From: Arthrobacter sp. 31Y
Lineage (GTDB): Bacteria; Actinomycetota; Actinomycetes; Actinomycetales; Micrococcaceae
DNA length: 64,000 bases
NCBI RefSeq assembly: GCF_000526335.1
Contig: NZ_JAFW01000001.1
Location: forward strand, 3,720,001-3,784,000
Direction of reading: 5' to 3'
In this document: positions 36,506-45,357 of the stretch, piece by piece
Layout of the letters: each line of letters starts with the position of its first letter
Numbering within the stretch: position 1 is the stretch's first letter
Program-made: the position numbers and the translations under genes
The notes under the pieces: model-generated
What the model saw: only the letters and a program-made list of their open reading frames with translations
Database searches by the model: none
What the model was told of the DNA's origin: nothing

Positions 36506-38145
36506 CTGTCCGTCCTTTCGGCCGGAAGACCGTCTACCAGCTCGTCCACATACTGCAACGCGAACCAGAGCTCGGCGCGCACCTGCGCCTGGTTGAGGTC
36601 CATGTCCAGCAGTTCGCCGAGCACGCCGATCTGCCGCCGCACACTGTTTCTGTGCAATCCCAGCAGCTTGGCGGAACCGTCCCAACTGCCGTTTTCGCTG
36701 AGCCATCCCCGCAGCACGCTCAATAGCGGGTCCCGCCGATCAGCTTCCAACGCGAGCACGGGCGCAAGGAGTCGCTCGGCCAGTAGGGTTCCCGCCTCGC
36801 GTCCCAAAAGTCCGGCAACGGACCAGGTCACCTCATCCACACGGGCGCTCTTGCCGGTGGTAACAACACGACTCCGCAGCGAACTCGCCCGTTGGTAGGC
36901 GGCCGTGAGCCCTGTGAGTTCCGCGGGTTCGCCGATCACCAGGCGCCAGCCCAGCTTCTCGACGTCAGCCAGCAGGGAGTCATCCACCTTCAGCCGTGTG
37001 ATCGCAGCGAATCCGTACTCGGTGACCTCTACGAGCTTGGTGTCGAAAAGCCTCCGCCACTGCAGCAGCTCGCGGACGGGCCCGTCGTCGGCAGCGCCGT
37101 CCACCCTGACGCCTTGAACCACCCGCATCTGTGCCGAGCGGGTGGAGGAGAGACTCTGCGCCACCAGGTCCTTCAGGCCGTTCACATGCTTGGTCCCGCC
37201 GGAGGTTATCGAATCCGGATGCAGCAGAACCGCCGTAGCCAACTGGCTCGGAGCAAGAGAACCACTGGTCCGCTGCCGCACCAACAGTTCCAGCAATCCC
37301 ACAGCCGACTGCACCACGTTGTTCTGGGCCGGCGTCAGTGGCGTATCCGAGCCGAGGATCAGTGCACCCAAGTTCGCGTCCTTGGTGCTGCGCAGAGGAT
37401 GACCGAACACCAATGCCGATCCCGGCTGGTCAAAACCGTCCATCTCCACCCGCGGACCGCTGCCGGACAACAGCCGCTCCAGCATCGGCACCAACAAAGA
37501 ATGCTCGACGCCGGTGCTGCCGCCGGTGTTGTGCCCGCCGGTGTTCTGCCCGCCGGCGTTGTGCCCGCGCGCCCGGACCCGCCCGTCCGCGCCAACAAGG
37601 ACAGCCCACACGGGCACCCGCTGAACAAGGGCCGCGAGCAGTTCGTGCTCGGGCCTGGGGGAGAGGACTGCCCGCATGAGTTGTCGGTTGGTATCGGCCA
37701 GTTGCCGGAAGACCCTGGCGTTGTCCGTTTCCAGGAGCTGGGAGAATTCCAGCCCGATCGCCGCGAACGGCAGTGATTCCGGAACTTCGAACAAGGTGAG
37801 GTTGTGCCGGCGGCAGGCATCCACCAAGGCGTCGGGGACGGCGTCGAAATAGGGCCTGATCCCGAAGCCCAGCGCCGCCACCTTGGCATCCACCAGCCGC
37901 TGGACGTAGGCATCCACCTTCGCCGCCGAGCCACCTTTCCCAAGGAAAGGCAGCCCGGCGGTCAGGAGAAACTCACCCTCCGGGAGGTATGGCGTGGGGT
38001 CCTCCAGCTCACTGGGCTCCACCCACCGGAGCAGCGAGGCGCCGCTACCGCCGTCGTGAAGTAGTTTCAACGCCGGCGGCAGCTGCTCCAGGAACTGTTC
38101 GAGCGTGACGAAACTCAGGCGGGCGGTGGCGGGCTCAGGCGACAT
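36502..38145 (-). CDS. PucR-family transcriptional regulator
   Basis: 547 residues. N-terminal PucR domain (LLRWVEPSELEDPTPYLPEGEFLLTAG), a central GGDEF-like/CdaR region, and a C-terminal helix-turn-helix block (LRGWLSENGSWDGSAKLLGLHRNSVRRQIGVLGELLDMDLN). A His-Asn-Gly-Gly-Thr-rich repeat (HNAGGQNTGGHNTGG) interrupts the middle. PucR proteins sense nitrogen-compound or amino-acid intermediates. The start at 38145 overlaps the alr stop by 11 nt, implying coupling with alr and a likely control role in the amino-acid locus. Confidence 0.88.
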   Translation of the reverse strand: MSPEPATARLSFVTLEQFLEQLPPALKLLHDGGSGASLLRWVEPSELEDPTPYLPEGEFLLTAGLPFLGKGGSAAKVDAYVQRLVDAKVAALGFGIRPYFDAVPDALVDACRRHNLTLFEVPESLPFAAIGLEFSQLLETDNARVFRQLADTNRQLMRAVLSPRPEHELLAALVQRVPVWAVLVGADGRVRARGHNAGGQNTGGHNTGGSTGVEHSLLVPMLERLLSGSGPRVEMDGFDQPGSALVFGHPLRSTKDANLGALILGSDTPLTPAQNNVVQSAVGLLELLVRQRTSGSLAPSQLATAVLLHPDSITSGGTKHVNGLKDLVAQSLSSTRSAQMRVVQGVRVDGAADDGPVRELLQWRRLFDTKLVEVTEYGFAAITRLKVDDSLLADVEKLGWRLVIGEPAELTGLTAAYQRASSLRSRVVTTGKSARVDEVTWSVAGLLGREAGTLLAERLLAPVLALEADRRDPLLSVLRGWLSENGSWDGSAKLLGLHRNSVRRQIGVLGELLDMDLNQAQVRAELWFALQYVDELVDGLPAERTDS

Positions 38146-39382
38146 TGCCTTGCCCGGCAGCGGCCGGCTCCTGGTAGTCGGGGCACTCGTAGGCGCTGTC
38201 ATGCTCTGCGGCGCTGGAGTAAGCGCGCGGCAGGCGGGGCGCGATCCTGTTGATGATCTCGTCTCCGTGACTGCCTATTGCGGCACCCCAGTCATCCGCG
38301 CTCGCCGCCCCTGTAGACGGGTCGCCGAACAACACGGCGGTGTCGCCGACGTCGATTCCTGCAGCATCCGGTCCCAGATCCACCATGAACTGATCCATGC
38401 ACACCTTGCCGATCACGGGCACGCTGCGTCCTCCAACGTTCACCACGGAGCGGCCGCTGATGCCCTTGGGGATGCCGTCCGCATAGCCGAGCGGGATGAG
38501 GCCGAGGTATCGAGGTTCGTAGGTGATGGCCTGGTGTTCGTAGCTCACGCCGGTGCCGGCTGGAACTTTCTTGACCATGACCAGCGGCGCCGTCACGCTG
38601 AGCGCGGGGCGCAGTCCGAAGTCCGCAGGGTCCAGGTGATCAGCGGGAGCGAGGCCATAAATGGCGAGCCCTGCGCGGACCATGTCGAAGTGGAATTCCG
38701 GCCGGTCCAGGATGTTCGCGGAGCTGGAGACGTGCCGGAGTTCGGGCTTCAGCCCGGCTTGGTGCGCCTCGCGGACTGCATCCTCGAACTCGGCCACGGC
38801 GGTGGCATTTCCTGGATGTGCGGGGACGTCGGCCCAGGCCAGGTGGGTCCAGAGGCCTCGAACGCGAAGGGTCCCGTCCAATTCGGCTTGCCGCGCCCGG
38901 GTTACGAGTTCGGCCCAATCTTCTTTGCGCGCGCCGCCGCGGCTCAGGCCGCTGTCCAGTTCCAGATGCACGACGGCGGGACGGCCGAGGCGTCCTGCGA
39001 TACCTTCCAGCACCTCCAGTTGACGGACGCTCCCGAGGGACACGTCGACGTCGTTTTCGAGTGCTTCCAGAATGGTGGCGCTTGTCTGGGATGCCAGATA
39101 CAGCCACGAAAGGATGGGCACTGTGATCCCGGCCTGCCGCAGCGCGATGGCTTCGGTGAGCTGGGCGGTTCCCAGCCAGTCAGCCCCTGCATCCACAGCG
39201 GTTTGCGCCACTTCCACCAGTCCGTGGCCGTAGGCGTTTCCCTTCACCACAGCCATGAAATACGGGGCTTCGGTGCGCTTTTTCAGGGCTTTGACATTGT
39301 CTGAAATCGCGGACAGGTCAACGGTGACCTGTCCCGACAGGGCTGCCGGGGCAGCCGCTTGATAGTGTGCATTACGTCTCAT
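38135..39382 (-). CDS. alr: Alanine racemase (or broad amino-acid racemase)
   Basis: 415 residues, PLP enzyme. The Schiff-base Lys lies in FMAVVKGNAYGHG (residue 47), the fold marker LGTAQLTEAIALRQAG follows, and the C-terminal domain has GTGVSYEHQ with the catalytic Tyr and IPLGYADGIPK. Interconverts L- and D-alanine for the cell wall; in a locus with a lysine-type monooxygenase it might instead serve catabolism of a D-amino acid, a possibility sequence cannot settle. Divergent from the permease; coupled to PucR. Confidence 0.93.
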   Translation of the reverse strand: MRRNAHYQAAAPAALSGQVTVDLSAISDNVKALKKRTEAPYFMAVVKGNAYGHGLVEVAQTAVDAGADWLGTAQLTEAIALRQAGITVPILSWLYLASQTSATILEALENDVDVSLGSVRQLEVLEGIAGRLGRPAVVHLELDSGLSRGGARKEDWAELVTRARQAELDGTLRVRGLWTHLAWADVPAHPGNATAVAEFEDAVREAHQAGLKPELRHVSSSANILDRPEFHFDMVRAGLAIYGLAPADHLDPADFGLRPALSVTAPLVMVKKVPAGTGVSYEHQAITYEPRYLGLIPLGYADGIPKGISGRSVVNVGGRSVPVIGKVCMDQFMVDLGPDAAGIDVGDTAVLFGDPSTGAASADDWGAAIGSHGDEIINRIAPRLPRAYSSAAEHDSAYECPDYQEPAAAGQGNVA

Positions 39383-39480
39383 GGTTGAACACTATAGGTC
39401 ATTTTGCACCGCGGTGAGAGGTGGCTCACATGCCAGTCTTGTGGAGGGGAAATCGAAACTACTTTGAAGGGACGTCAAGG

Positions 39481-41007
39481 GTGACTGTGCCTGTGAACAC
39501 CGAAAATTCAGCGGTGCTGACCGTCGCGAGGCCGAGCCTCGGGGCTCAGCTTCTGCGCCGCAAGCCCATTGGCCAGATGGTCAGTGAAGCCGGAAGCGGC
39601 GAGGGCGGTACGCCATTGGTCCGCAGCTTCGGCGTCCTCCAACTGACCATGATCAGCGTTGGTGCAACTCTGGGCACCGGCATCCTGGTGATCCTTGGTG
39701 AGTCCGTGCCGCTGGCAGGTCCGGCTATTTGGATCTCCTTCGTCATCGCCGGCCTCGCTGCGCTGCTCTCCGCCGTGTCCTACGCGGAAATGGCGGGCTT
39801 GGTTCCCGTGGCAGGCTCCAGCTACTCCTACTCCTACGCCACCATGGGCGAGGGCATGGCCTGGATCTGCGGTTGGTGCCTGGTGCTGGAGTACGCGGTC
39901 TCCGTGGCCGCTGTTGCGGTTGGTGCGGGGCAGTACGTCAACGAGACGTTGGCCGCCTTTGGACAGTTCCTCCCGGATGCTGTGAGCCAACCGCCCGGTG
40001 ACGGCGGCGTCGTAAACCTCCCCGCGATGGTCATCGTGGTGCTGGCCATGGTCCTGCTGGTGCGCGGTGCGCGGGAGAGTGCATGGATCAACACGGCCAT
40101 TGTCATCATCAAGGTGGGCATCCTCATCTTCTTCTGCGCAGTGGCCTTCACAGCCTTCAATGCAGGCAACTTCGAGCCGCTCCTGCCCATGGGCGCAGCA
40201 GGGGTTTCCGCCGCAGCCTCGAGTGTCTTCTTCTCTTACATCGGCTTCGATGCCGCCTCCACCGCCGGCGAAGAAGCCAAGAACCCCAAACGCGATTTGC
40301 CCCGGGCCATCATGCTCTCCATGGTGATCGTCACCAGTATTTACGTCCTGGTTGCCGTTGCAGCCATCGGCGCCCGGCCGTGGGACTGGTTCGACGGTAC
40401 GGAAGCTGCCTTGGTGCAGATCCTCCACGAGATCACCGGCCAGCCGTGGATCGCCCTGGTCTTCTCCGTCGGTGCTGTGCTTGCGATCGCCAGTATTGTG
40501 CTGACTGTTCTCTACGGCCAGACCCGCATCATGCTCTCCATGTCCCGCGATGGCATGGTTCCCAAGATCTTCGGCCGCGTTTCCCGCCGCACCGGCACTC
40601 CGGTGGCGGGGACGCTGATCATTGGTATCGCCGTCGCCCTCACTGCTGGCCTGGTTCCGCTCGGTGCGCTGGCGGACGCCACCAGCATCGGCACACTCTT
40701 CGCCTTCGCGCTGGTGAACGTCGCGGTCATCTACTTGCGGCGCAACCGCCCCGATCTTGAGCGGAGCTTCCGGGTCCCGCTGTACCCGATCACGCCCATC
40801 CTGGGCACGCTGATGTGTGCCTACCTCATGCTCAACCTCGGCGCTGACACGTGGATCACCTTCGGCGTGTGGATGCTCGTGGGCATCGCCATCTACTTCG
40901 GCTATGGACGCCGGAACTCCAAGGTAGCCGCGCTCAGCGAGCAGGACTACCGTGAATTAACCACCAGGGCCGTGAGCCCGGAACCTGTGAAAGCAGAAAA
41001 CTCATGA
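39481..41007 (+). CDS. APC-superfamily amino acid permease
   Basis: 508 residues, about 12 helices. The APC signature is clear: QLTMISVGATLGTGILVILGE, helix-3 region SYSYATMGEGMAWICGWCLV, and FFSYIGFDAASTAGEEAKNPKRDLPRAI. The GTG at 39481 has GAAGGGA upstream. It overlaps the monooxygenase gene by ATGA and so imports a substrate for it, probably a cationic amino acid such as lysine. A GTGAG-6-CTCAC repeat (39414-39429) in the promoter could be a regulator site. Confidence 0.9.
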   Translation: MTVPVNTENSAVLTVARPSLGAQLLRRKPIGQMVSEAGSGEGGTPLVRSFGVLQLTMISVGATLGTGILVILGESVPLAGPAIWISFVIAGLAALLSAVSYAEMAGLVPVAGSSYSYSYATMGEGMAWICGWCLVLEYAVSVAAVAVGAGQYVNETLAAFGQFLPDAVSQPPGDGGVVNLPAMVIVVLAMVLLVRGARESAWINTAIVIIKVGILIFFCAVAFTAFNAGNFEPLLPMGAAGVSAAASSVFFSYIGFDAASTAGEEAKNPKRDLPRAIMLSMVIVTSIYVLVAVAAIGARPWDWFDGTEAALVQILHEITGQPWIALVFSVGAVLAIASIVLTVLYGQTRIMLSMSRDGMVPKIFGRVSRRTGTPVAGTLIIGIAVALTAGLVPLGALADATSIGTLFAFALVNVAVIYLRRNRPDLERSFRVPLYPITPILGTLMCAYLMLNLGADTWITFGVWMLVGIAIYFGYGRRNSKVAALSEQDYRELTTRAVSPEPVKAENS

Positions 41008-42707
41008 CCATCGCCACTGAACTTCCCGTCGTCGACACCCCCGGCGACGACGCAGCTGAAAAAGCACCCATCACCATGCTGAACCCGGACTTCCCGTTCA
41101 GCTACGACCATTACCTGGCGCACCCGGACGGTTTGGGCTCCATCCCCGAGGAGCTGTACGGGACGGAAGTGGCCATCATCGGCGCCGGCCTGTCCGGGCT
41201 GGTCACTGCGTATGAACTCATGAAGCTCGGCCTCAAGCCGGTCATCTATGAGGCCGACCAGATAGGTGGCCGACTCCGGACAGCCAGCTTCCCTTCGGCT
41301 CCCGGCGTGGTGGCCGATCTCGGTGGCATGCGGTTCCCGGTGTCCGGCAAGGCGTTCTACCACTACGTGGACCTGCTTGGCTTGGAGACGAACGAGTTCC
41401 CCAACCCCATGGCGCCGGCCACGTCCAGTACGGTGATCGAGCTCGCGGGCAAGAAGCACTACGCCACCACGGCCGACGAACTGCCGGAATTCTTCCGCGA
41501 AGTGGCCGACGCCTGGAAAGCCGCCGTCAACGACGGTGCAGCGTTCGCTGAAATGCAGGAAGCCATCAAGGCCCGCGACACCAAGCGGATCAAGGAACTG
41601 TGGAACGCGCTCCTGCCAGAGTTGGATGAGCAGACCTTCTATGGCTTCATCGCCGCCAGCAAGTCCTTCAAAGAAGCCGGCTTTGCCCACCGCGAAGCCT
41701 TCGGCCAAGTGGGCTTCGGCACCGGCGGTTGGGACACCGACTTCCCCAACTCCATCCTCGAAATCCTTCGAGTGGTCTACACCGACGCGGATGACCAGCA
41801 CCGCTCCATCGCGGGAGGAGCGCAAAGGCTCCCCGAGGCACTCTGGAACCACGCGCCGTCGGGCCTTAAGTATTGGCCGGACGGCACCTCGCTCGCGTCC
41901 CTGCACAGCGGTTCGCCCCGCGGAGCCGTGGACAACATCCGCCGGGCAGAGAACGGCGACCTCCTGGTCCGCGAGAACTGGGGACGCGAGGCCCCGTACC
42001 AAGCCGTGGTGACCACGTGCCAGTCCTGGCTGCTGTCCACGCGAATCCACACCGAGGAAGCGCTGTTCCCGGCGGAGCTGTGGACGGCCATTGAGCGCTC
42101 GCACTACATGCAGTCGTCCAAGACTTTCGTGATGGTGGACCGACCGTTCTGGAAGGACATTGACCCGGAGACCGGCCGCGAGGTCCTGTCCATGACGCTC
42201 ACCGACCGCCTCAACCGGGCTACGTACTTGCTCGACGACGGCCCGGACAAGCCCGCTGTCATCCTCCTGTCCTACACGTGGAACGACGACGCTTTGAAGT
42301 GGTTGGCCCTGAGTGCCGAAGAGCGCGTCAAACTGATGCTCCACTCGCTGCAGCAGATCTACCCGGGCGTGGACATTGCCAGCCACATCGTCGGTCAGCC
42401 GATCACGGTGTCCTGGGAAGCGGATCCCAACTTCATGGGGGCTTTCAAGGCCAACCTGCCCGGGCACTACCGCTACCAGCAGCGGCTCTTCACGCACTTC
42501 AAGCAGGAGCAGTTGCCGGAAAGCCAGCGCGGTATTTTCCTCGCCGGGGACGACGTCTCCTTCACGGCCGGCTGGGCAGAAGGGGCCGTGACCACTGGCC
42601 TGAACGCTGTTTGGGGCGTGGTGAACCACCTGGGTGGCTCGTCGGCCGCCGGAAACCCAGGCCCGGGCGACTTGCTGGACGAACTCGGCCCGATCAGCCT
42701 GGATTAA
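41004..42707 (+). CDS. davB: Lysine 2-monooxygenase (DavB)-like flavin amine oxidase
   Basis: 567 residues, close to known lysine 2-monooxygenases. FAD motif VAIIGAGLSGLVTAYELMKL, YEADQIGGRLRT, and ADLGGMRFPVSGKAFYHYVD; a late block ITVSWEADPNFMGAFKANLP and IFLAGDDVSFTAGWAEGAV covers the C-terminal FAD contact. From memory of the Pseudomonas DavB sequence, long stretches agree across the whole length (for example FGQVGFGTGGWD.DFPNS and RYMQSSKTFVMVDRPFWK-like). It would convert L-lysine to 5-aminovaleramide and CO2. Other amino acids (arginine, phenylalanine) are possible because related monooxygenases vary in substrate. Confidence 0.82.
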   Translation: MTIATELPVVDTPGDDAAEKAPITMLNPDFPFSYDHYLAHPDGLGSIPEELYGTEVAIIGAGLSGLVTAYELMKLGLKPVIYEADQIGGRLRTASFPSAPGVVADLGGMRFPVSGKAFYHYVDLLGLETNEFPNPMAPATSSTVIELAGKKHYATTADELPEFFREVADAWKAAVNDGAAFAEMQEAIKARDTKRIKELWNALLPELDEQTFYGFIAASKSFKEAGFAHREAFGQVGFGTGGWDTDFPNSILEILRVVYTDADDQHRSIAGGAQRLPEALWNHAPSGLKYWPDGTSLASLHSGSPRGAVDNIRRAENGDLLVRENWGREAPYQAVVTTCQSWLLSTRIHTEEALFPAELWTAIERSHYMQSSKTFVMVDRPFWKDIDPETGREVLSMTLTDRLNRATYLLDDGPDKPAVILLSYTWNDDALKWLALSAEERVKLMLHSLQQIYPGVDIASHIVGQPITVSWEADPNFMGAFKANLPGHYRYQQRLFTHFKQEQLPESQRGIFLAGDDVSFTAGWAEGAVTTGLNAVWGVVNHLGGSSAAGNPGPGDLLDELGPISLD

Positions 42708-42722
42708 TCTCCCCGGATACGT

Positions 42723-42780
42723 TGCGAGGCCCGCTCTGCATCCCCAAACCCTCGGGTTGGGATGCAGAGCGGGCCTCGCA
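42723..42780. repeat. Palindromic repeat, family III, intact copy
   Basis: TGCGAGGCCCGCTCTGCATC pairs with GATGCAGAGCGGGCCTCGCA. It lies 15 nt after the davB-like stop, between convergent genes, suiting a bidirectional terminator. An interrupted copy is at 43962-44070. Confidence 0.9.
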
Positions 42781-42812
42781 TTCGTGTTTATGTGGCCAGC
42801 GGCTGGGTCGGT

Positions 42813-43529
42813 TCAGCGCAGGGCCAGTGCGAGCCCGAGCATGGCCAGTGCGAGCAGCGGAAAGATCCAGTTGGTGATGATCAGCGTGAGAATCTTCGTC
42901 CCGGTCCCGTTGCGTGGAGTCGTGTTGGAGCGCGGGTCGGTGATGTACTCGCCGTCGTTGCCCCAAGACCGGATGGTGATGGCGATCGACAGGAGCACCA
43001 TGACTGTGGCGCTGCCGACGAGCCAAGGCAGGGGATCCAGCGCCAGCCATGCGTCCGCCTGAGTGGCTGGAGTCGTTACGGCCGAGAGGAGACCGGACAT
43101 TGCGCAGATTGCAACAAGGGCGATGAGTACCCAGATGCGTCGGATGGCTGCGTTGATATATAGCGGCAGGAGGGCCATCGCCACCACTGGTGTCGCCAGG
43201 AAGGCTACCTGTGCCGGTGAAACCAGCATCGCTTCGGAGCTAACCCAGGACGCCACTGCCTGACTGAAAAGCAGGAAAGCCAAGAGGCTCAAGAGCAATG
43301 GCCAGAGCGCCTTTTTGACCCACTCATTGCGTGGTGCCGTTGGTAGTTCAAGCGCGGCGGCGTAGTTTCGGGCCGGCCCGAATGCTTCCTCGGCTCCCTG
43401 GCCCGAATCGCTGAGGAGCTCGCGCGCGCTTGCCACGGTGTCACCAATCGCGTCCCCACGTACCTGGCGCAGACGAAGCTCCAGGATGAGTTCGTCAAAC
43501 CATTTTTTGTCGGTAGTTTTCTGCATCAT
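42813..43529 (-). CDS. Membrane protein with N-terminal HAAS-like domain, PadR partner
   Basis: 238 residues. A helical N-terminal region (WFDELILELRLRQVRGDAIGDTVASARELL) resembles the HAAS/permease-prefix domain found next to PadR regulators. About five membrane segments follow. Overlaps the PadR gene by ATGA. PadR and HAAS pairs often form a sensor-regulator unit; the ligand is unknown. Two adjacent start codons (43529 and 43526) are possible. Confidence 0.72.
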   Translation of the reverse strand: MMQKTTDKKWFDELILELRLRQVRGDAIGDTVASARELLSDSGQGAEEAFGPARNYAAALELPTAPRNEWVKKALWPLLLSLLAFLLFSQAVASWVSSEAMLVSPAQVAFLATPVVAMALLPLYINAAIRRIWVLIALVAICAMSGLLSAVTTPATQADAWLALDPLPWLVGSATVMVLLSIAITIRSWGNDGEYITDPRSNTTPRNGTGTKILTLIITNWIFPLLALAMLGLALALR

Positions 43530-43912
43530 GTAGTGATCTCCATCGTGTGCTGTCCGTCGCTGAGGTATCGGTTGCTGAGTGCGGTGAATCGCAGCCAGTC
43601 CGCGCTGAGCCGGTTCTTTTCGGCACGCCCGCGGTCAGTCAACGCGAAGTACTTTCGGCCCGGTCCGCCGTCACCTGCCCGCCATTCGGTAGTCACCAGG
43701 CCGGCAGCCTCGTAGCGGGTGAGGAGTGGGTAGAGGGTGCCGCCTTTGACGGTGCCGAAACCGTTGCGCTCGAGTTCACTGATGATCGCGTAACCGTAGG
43801 AGGGTCCGGCGGAGAGGGCATGAAGCGCAAAGAAACCCAGGGTCGCCCTCAGCCAATCGCTTGGCCAATCGGCGCCCTCTGACGCCGGTGGCTCAGGATG
43901 AGAAACTGTCAT
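43526..43912 (-). CDS. PadR-family transcriptional regulator
   Basis: 128 residues, winged helix. FALHALSAGPSYGYAIISELERNGFGTVKGGTLYPLLTRYEAAGLV is the PadR signature, followed by GRKYFALTDRGR. Upstream of a membrane protein with which it is coupled; it probably autoregulates that pair. Confidence 0.92.
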   Translation of the reverse strand: MTVSHPEPPASEGADWPSDWLRATLGFFALHALSAGPSYGYAIISELERNGFGTVKGGTLYPLLTRYEAAGLVTTEWRAGDGGPGRKYFALTDRGRAEKNRLSADWLRFTALSNRYLSDGQHTMEITT

Positions 43913-43961
43913 GACTATATTGTCACTCTAAGTAGTTAGCCTGTAAAGCCACTGATGCGCA

Positions 43962-44070
43962 GTGAGGCCCGCTCTGCGCCCCCAACCCATCGCAGGGCCC
44001 ACACCGTCAGGGTTCCCTGGCTGAGCTTGCGAAGTCAGGGAGGCGGTGGGGATGCAGGGCGGGCCTCTCA
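43962..44070. repeat. Family III palindrome interrupted by a 59-bp-type repeat
   Basis: The outer arms GTGAGGCCCGCTCTGC (from 43962) and GCAGGGCGGGCCTCTCA (to 44070) belong to the family III palindrome. Its centre is interrupted by 43995-44050, an inverted, diverged copy of the element duplicated after purH: both share GGGCCCAC, GGTTCCCTGGC and AGGGAGGCGGTGGG. A nested insertion. Confidence 0.88.
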
Positions 44071-44078
44071 ATTGCTTT

Positions 44079-44597
44079 CTAAGCGTGCATCTCCCGGTGC
44101 GCCGCCGCGAGTTCCTTGTAGTGCGCGGCGTTGTGCTTGACGCCTTCGATCTCCTCATCGGTGAGCTCACGGCGGACCTTGGCGGGAACACCGGCCACGA
44201 GGGAGCGGGGCGGAATGACCGTGCCTTCCAGAACCACGGCGCCAGCAGCAATGAGCGATCCAGATCCGATCACTGCGCCGTTGAGGATGGTGGCACTCAT
44301 GCCGATGAGGCAGTCGTCCTCCACAGTGCAGCCGTGAACTACTGCGCTGTGGCCCACGGAGACGCGCTCGCCCACAGTGCAGGGGAACCCGGGGTCGGCA
44401 TGGAGGACTACGTTGTCCTGGAGGTTGGACCCTGCGCCGACGCTGATCGCGGCTGTGTCAGCTCGGACGGAGACGCCATAGAAGGCGCTGGAGTCCGCAG
44501 CCAACGTGGCCTTGCCAATGATCGATGCTGTGGGCGCCACGAAGGCGGATGCATGGATGGCCGGGGTGTCCCCGGCGAAAGTGTAAGAGGGAGCCAT
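44079..44597 (-). CDS. Gamma-carbonic-anhydrase-like hexapeptide-repeat protein
   Basis: 172 residues of left-handed beta-helix: repeated hexapeptides such as IGKATLAADSSAFYGVSVRAD, NVVLHADPG, VGHSAVVHGCTVEDDCLIGMSA and IGSGSLIAAGAVV. Conserved His residues (HADPG; GHSAVVHGC) match the zinc site of the PaaY/YrdA family. Carbonic anhydrase activity is possible but not assured. Start 44597 was taken; a family I palindrome lies upstream. Confidence 0.87.
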   Translation of the reverse strand: MAPSYTFAGDTPAIHASAFVAPTASIIGKATLAADSSAFYGVSVRADTAAISVGAGSNLQDNVVLHADPGFPCTVGERVSVGHSAVVHGCTVEDDCLIGMSATILNGAVIGSGSLIAAGAVVLEGTVIPPRSLVAGVPAKVRRELTDEEIEGVKHNAAHYKELAAAHREMHA

Positions 44598-44613
44598 GCT
44601 GCCCAGCTTATTT

Positions 44614-44679
44614 CCCAACTGGGTAACAGCAAACGTCGCACTGGGCCGTCAGTGGGACGTTTGCTGTTACTCAGTTGGG
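44614..44679. repeat. 66-bp palindromic repeat, family I, copy 4
   Basis: Starts CCCAACTGGGTAACAGC and ends GCTGTTACTCAGTTGGG. Its right arm supplies the last codons and stop (CCC AAC TGA) of the reverse-strand methyltransferase, exactly as copy 2 does for an unrelated gene. Confidence 0.92.
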
Positions 44680-45336
44680 CAACGGGGTGCGGAGGACCAG
44701 GAACTGGTAGTGCTGATTCCACTGACCCGCGCCGGGACCGGACTCCACGCCCACACCTTCCGGCCAGGTCCGGAAATGCTCCACGGTGCCGTGTTCGCCA
44801 AAGATCATGCGCACGGTTTCGTCGCGGCGGCGGCTGAAGAAGCGCCGCGGTTCTTCCAGGTCTTCGGGGTTCAGGACTTCGTCGTCCTCGCCTGACCAGA
44901 GCCCGACGGCGATTGGCGCACCAGGTGCGGTGACCCGCACAAGTTCCCGGACGACGTCGTGAATCCGGCTGTTGGGCACATGCAAAAGGGTGCTCATGGT
45001 CCATGCGGCGTCGAAGGCGGAATCGGGAAACGGCAGGTCCCGCCCGCTGGCCACCGAGGCGTCAAGCCCGGCCGAGCGCGCCACATGAACGCTCTCCGAG
45101 GACAGGTCAACACCGGTGTAATGCAGCCCCGCGCGGACGAACTCCACGCCCTCCACTCCGGTGCCACAGCCGAGTTCCAGCAAGGAGTGCCGCCACTCAG
45201 ACTTCAACAGCCGGATGAACCACTCCCGGCATTCAACGCGGTGCGGGGTCAACGCCCGGGTATTCCGGACGGCAGCATGGCGGTTGTAGTAAACCGCCAA
45301 GTCAGCTTCGTGATCGGCCTCGGGGATGCCGTGCAT
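44671..45336 (-). CDS. Class I SAM-dependent methyltransferase
   Basis: 221 residues. Motif I LLELGCGTGVEGVEFV binds SAM; the post-I region GVDLSSESVHVARSAG and FDAAWTMSTLLHV (motif II) follow. The N-terminus DLAVYYNRHAAVRNT is typical of small-molecule methyltransferases. Its substrate is unknown. Ends within the palindrome (Pro-Asn-stop). Followed upstream by purU in the same direction, with 21 nt between. Confidence 0.85.
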   Translation of the reverse strand: MHGIPEADHEADLAVYYNRHAAVRNTRALTPHRVECREWFIRLLKSEWRHSLLELGCGTGVEGVEFVRAGLHYTGVDLSSESVHVARSAGLDASVASGRDLPFPDSAFDAAWTMSTLLHVPNSRIHDVVRELVRVTAPGAPIAVGLWSGEDDEVLNPEDLEEPRRFFSRRRDETVRMIFGEHGTVEHFRTWPEGVGVESGPGAGQWNQHYQFLVLRTPLPN

Positions 45337-45357
45337 ACCCTCAGCATAGGAGTGGCG

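Noticed and set aside
40947..42629. 560-codon open frame antisense to the davB-like gene
   Set aside because: It has no motif and lies over a full-length, well-conserved enzyme gene.
44408..45004. Reverse frame spanning the palindrome and two genes
   Set aside because: It crosses the family I repeat and shadows the hexapeptide and methyltransferase genes in another frame.
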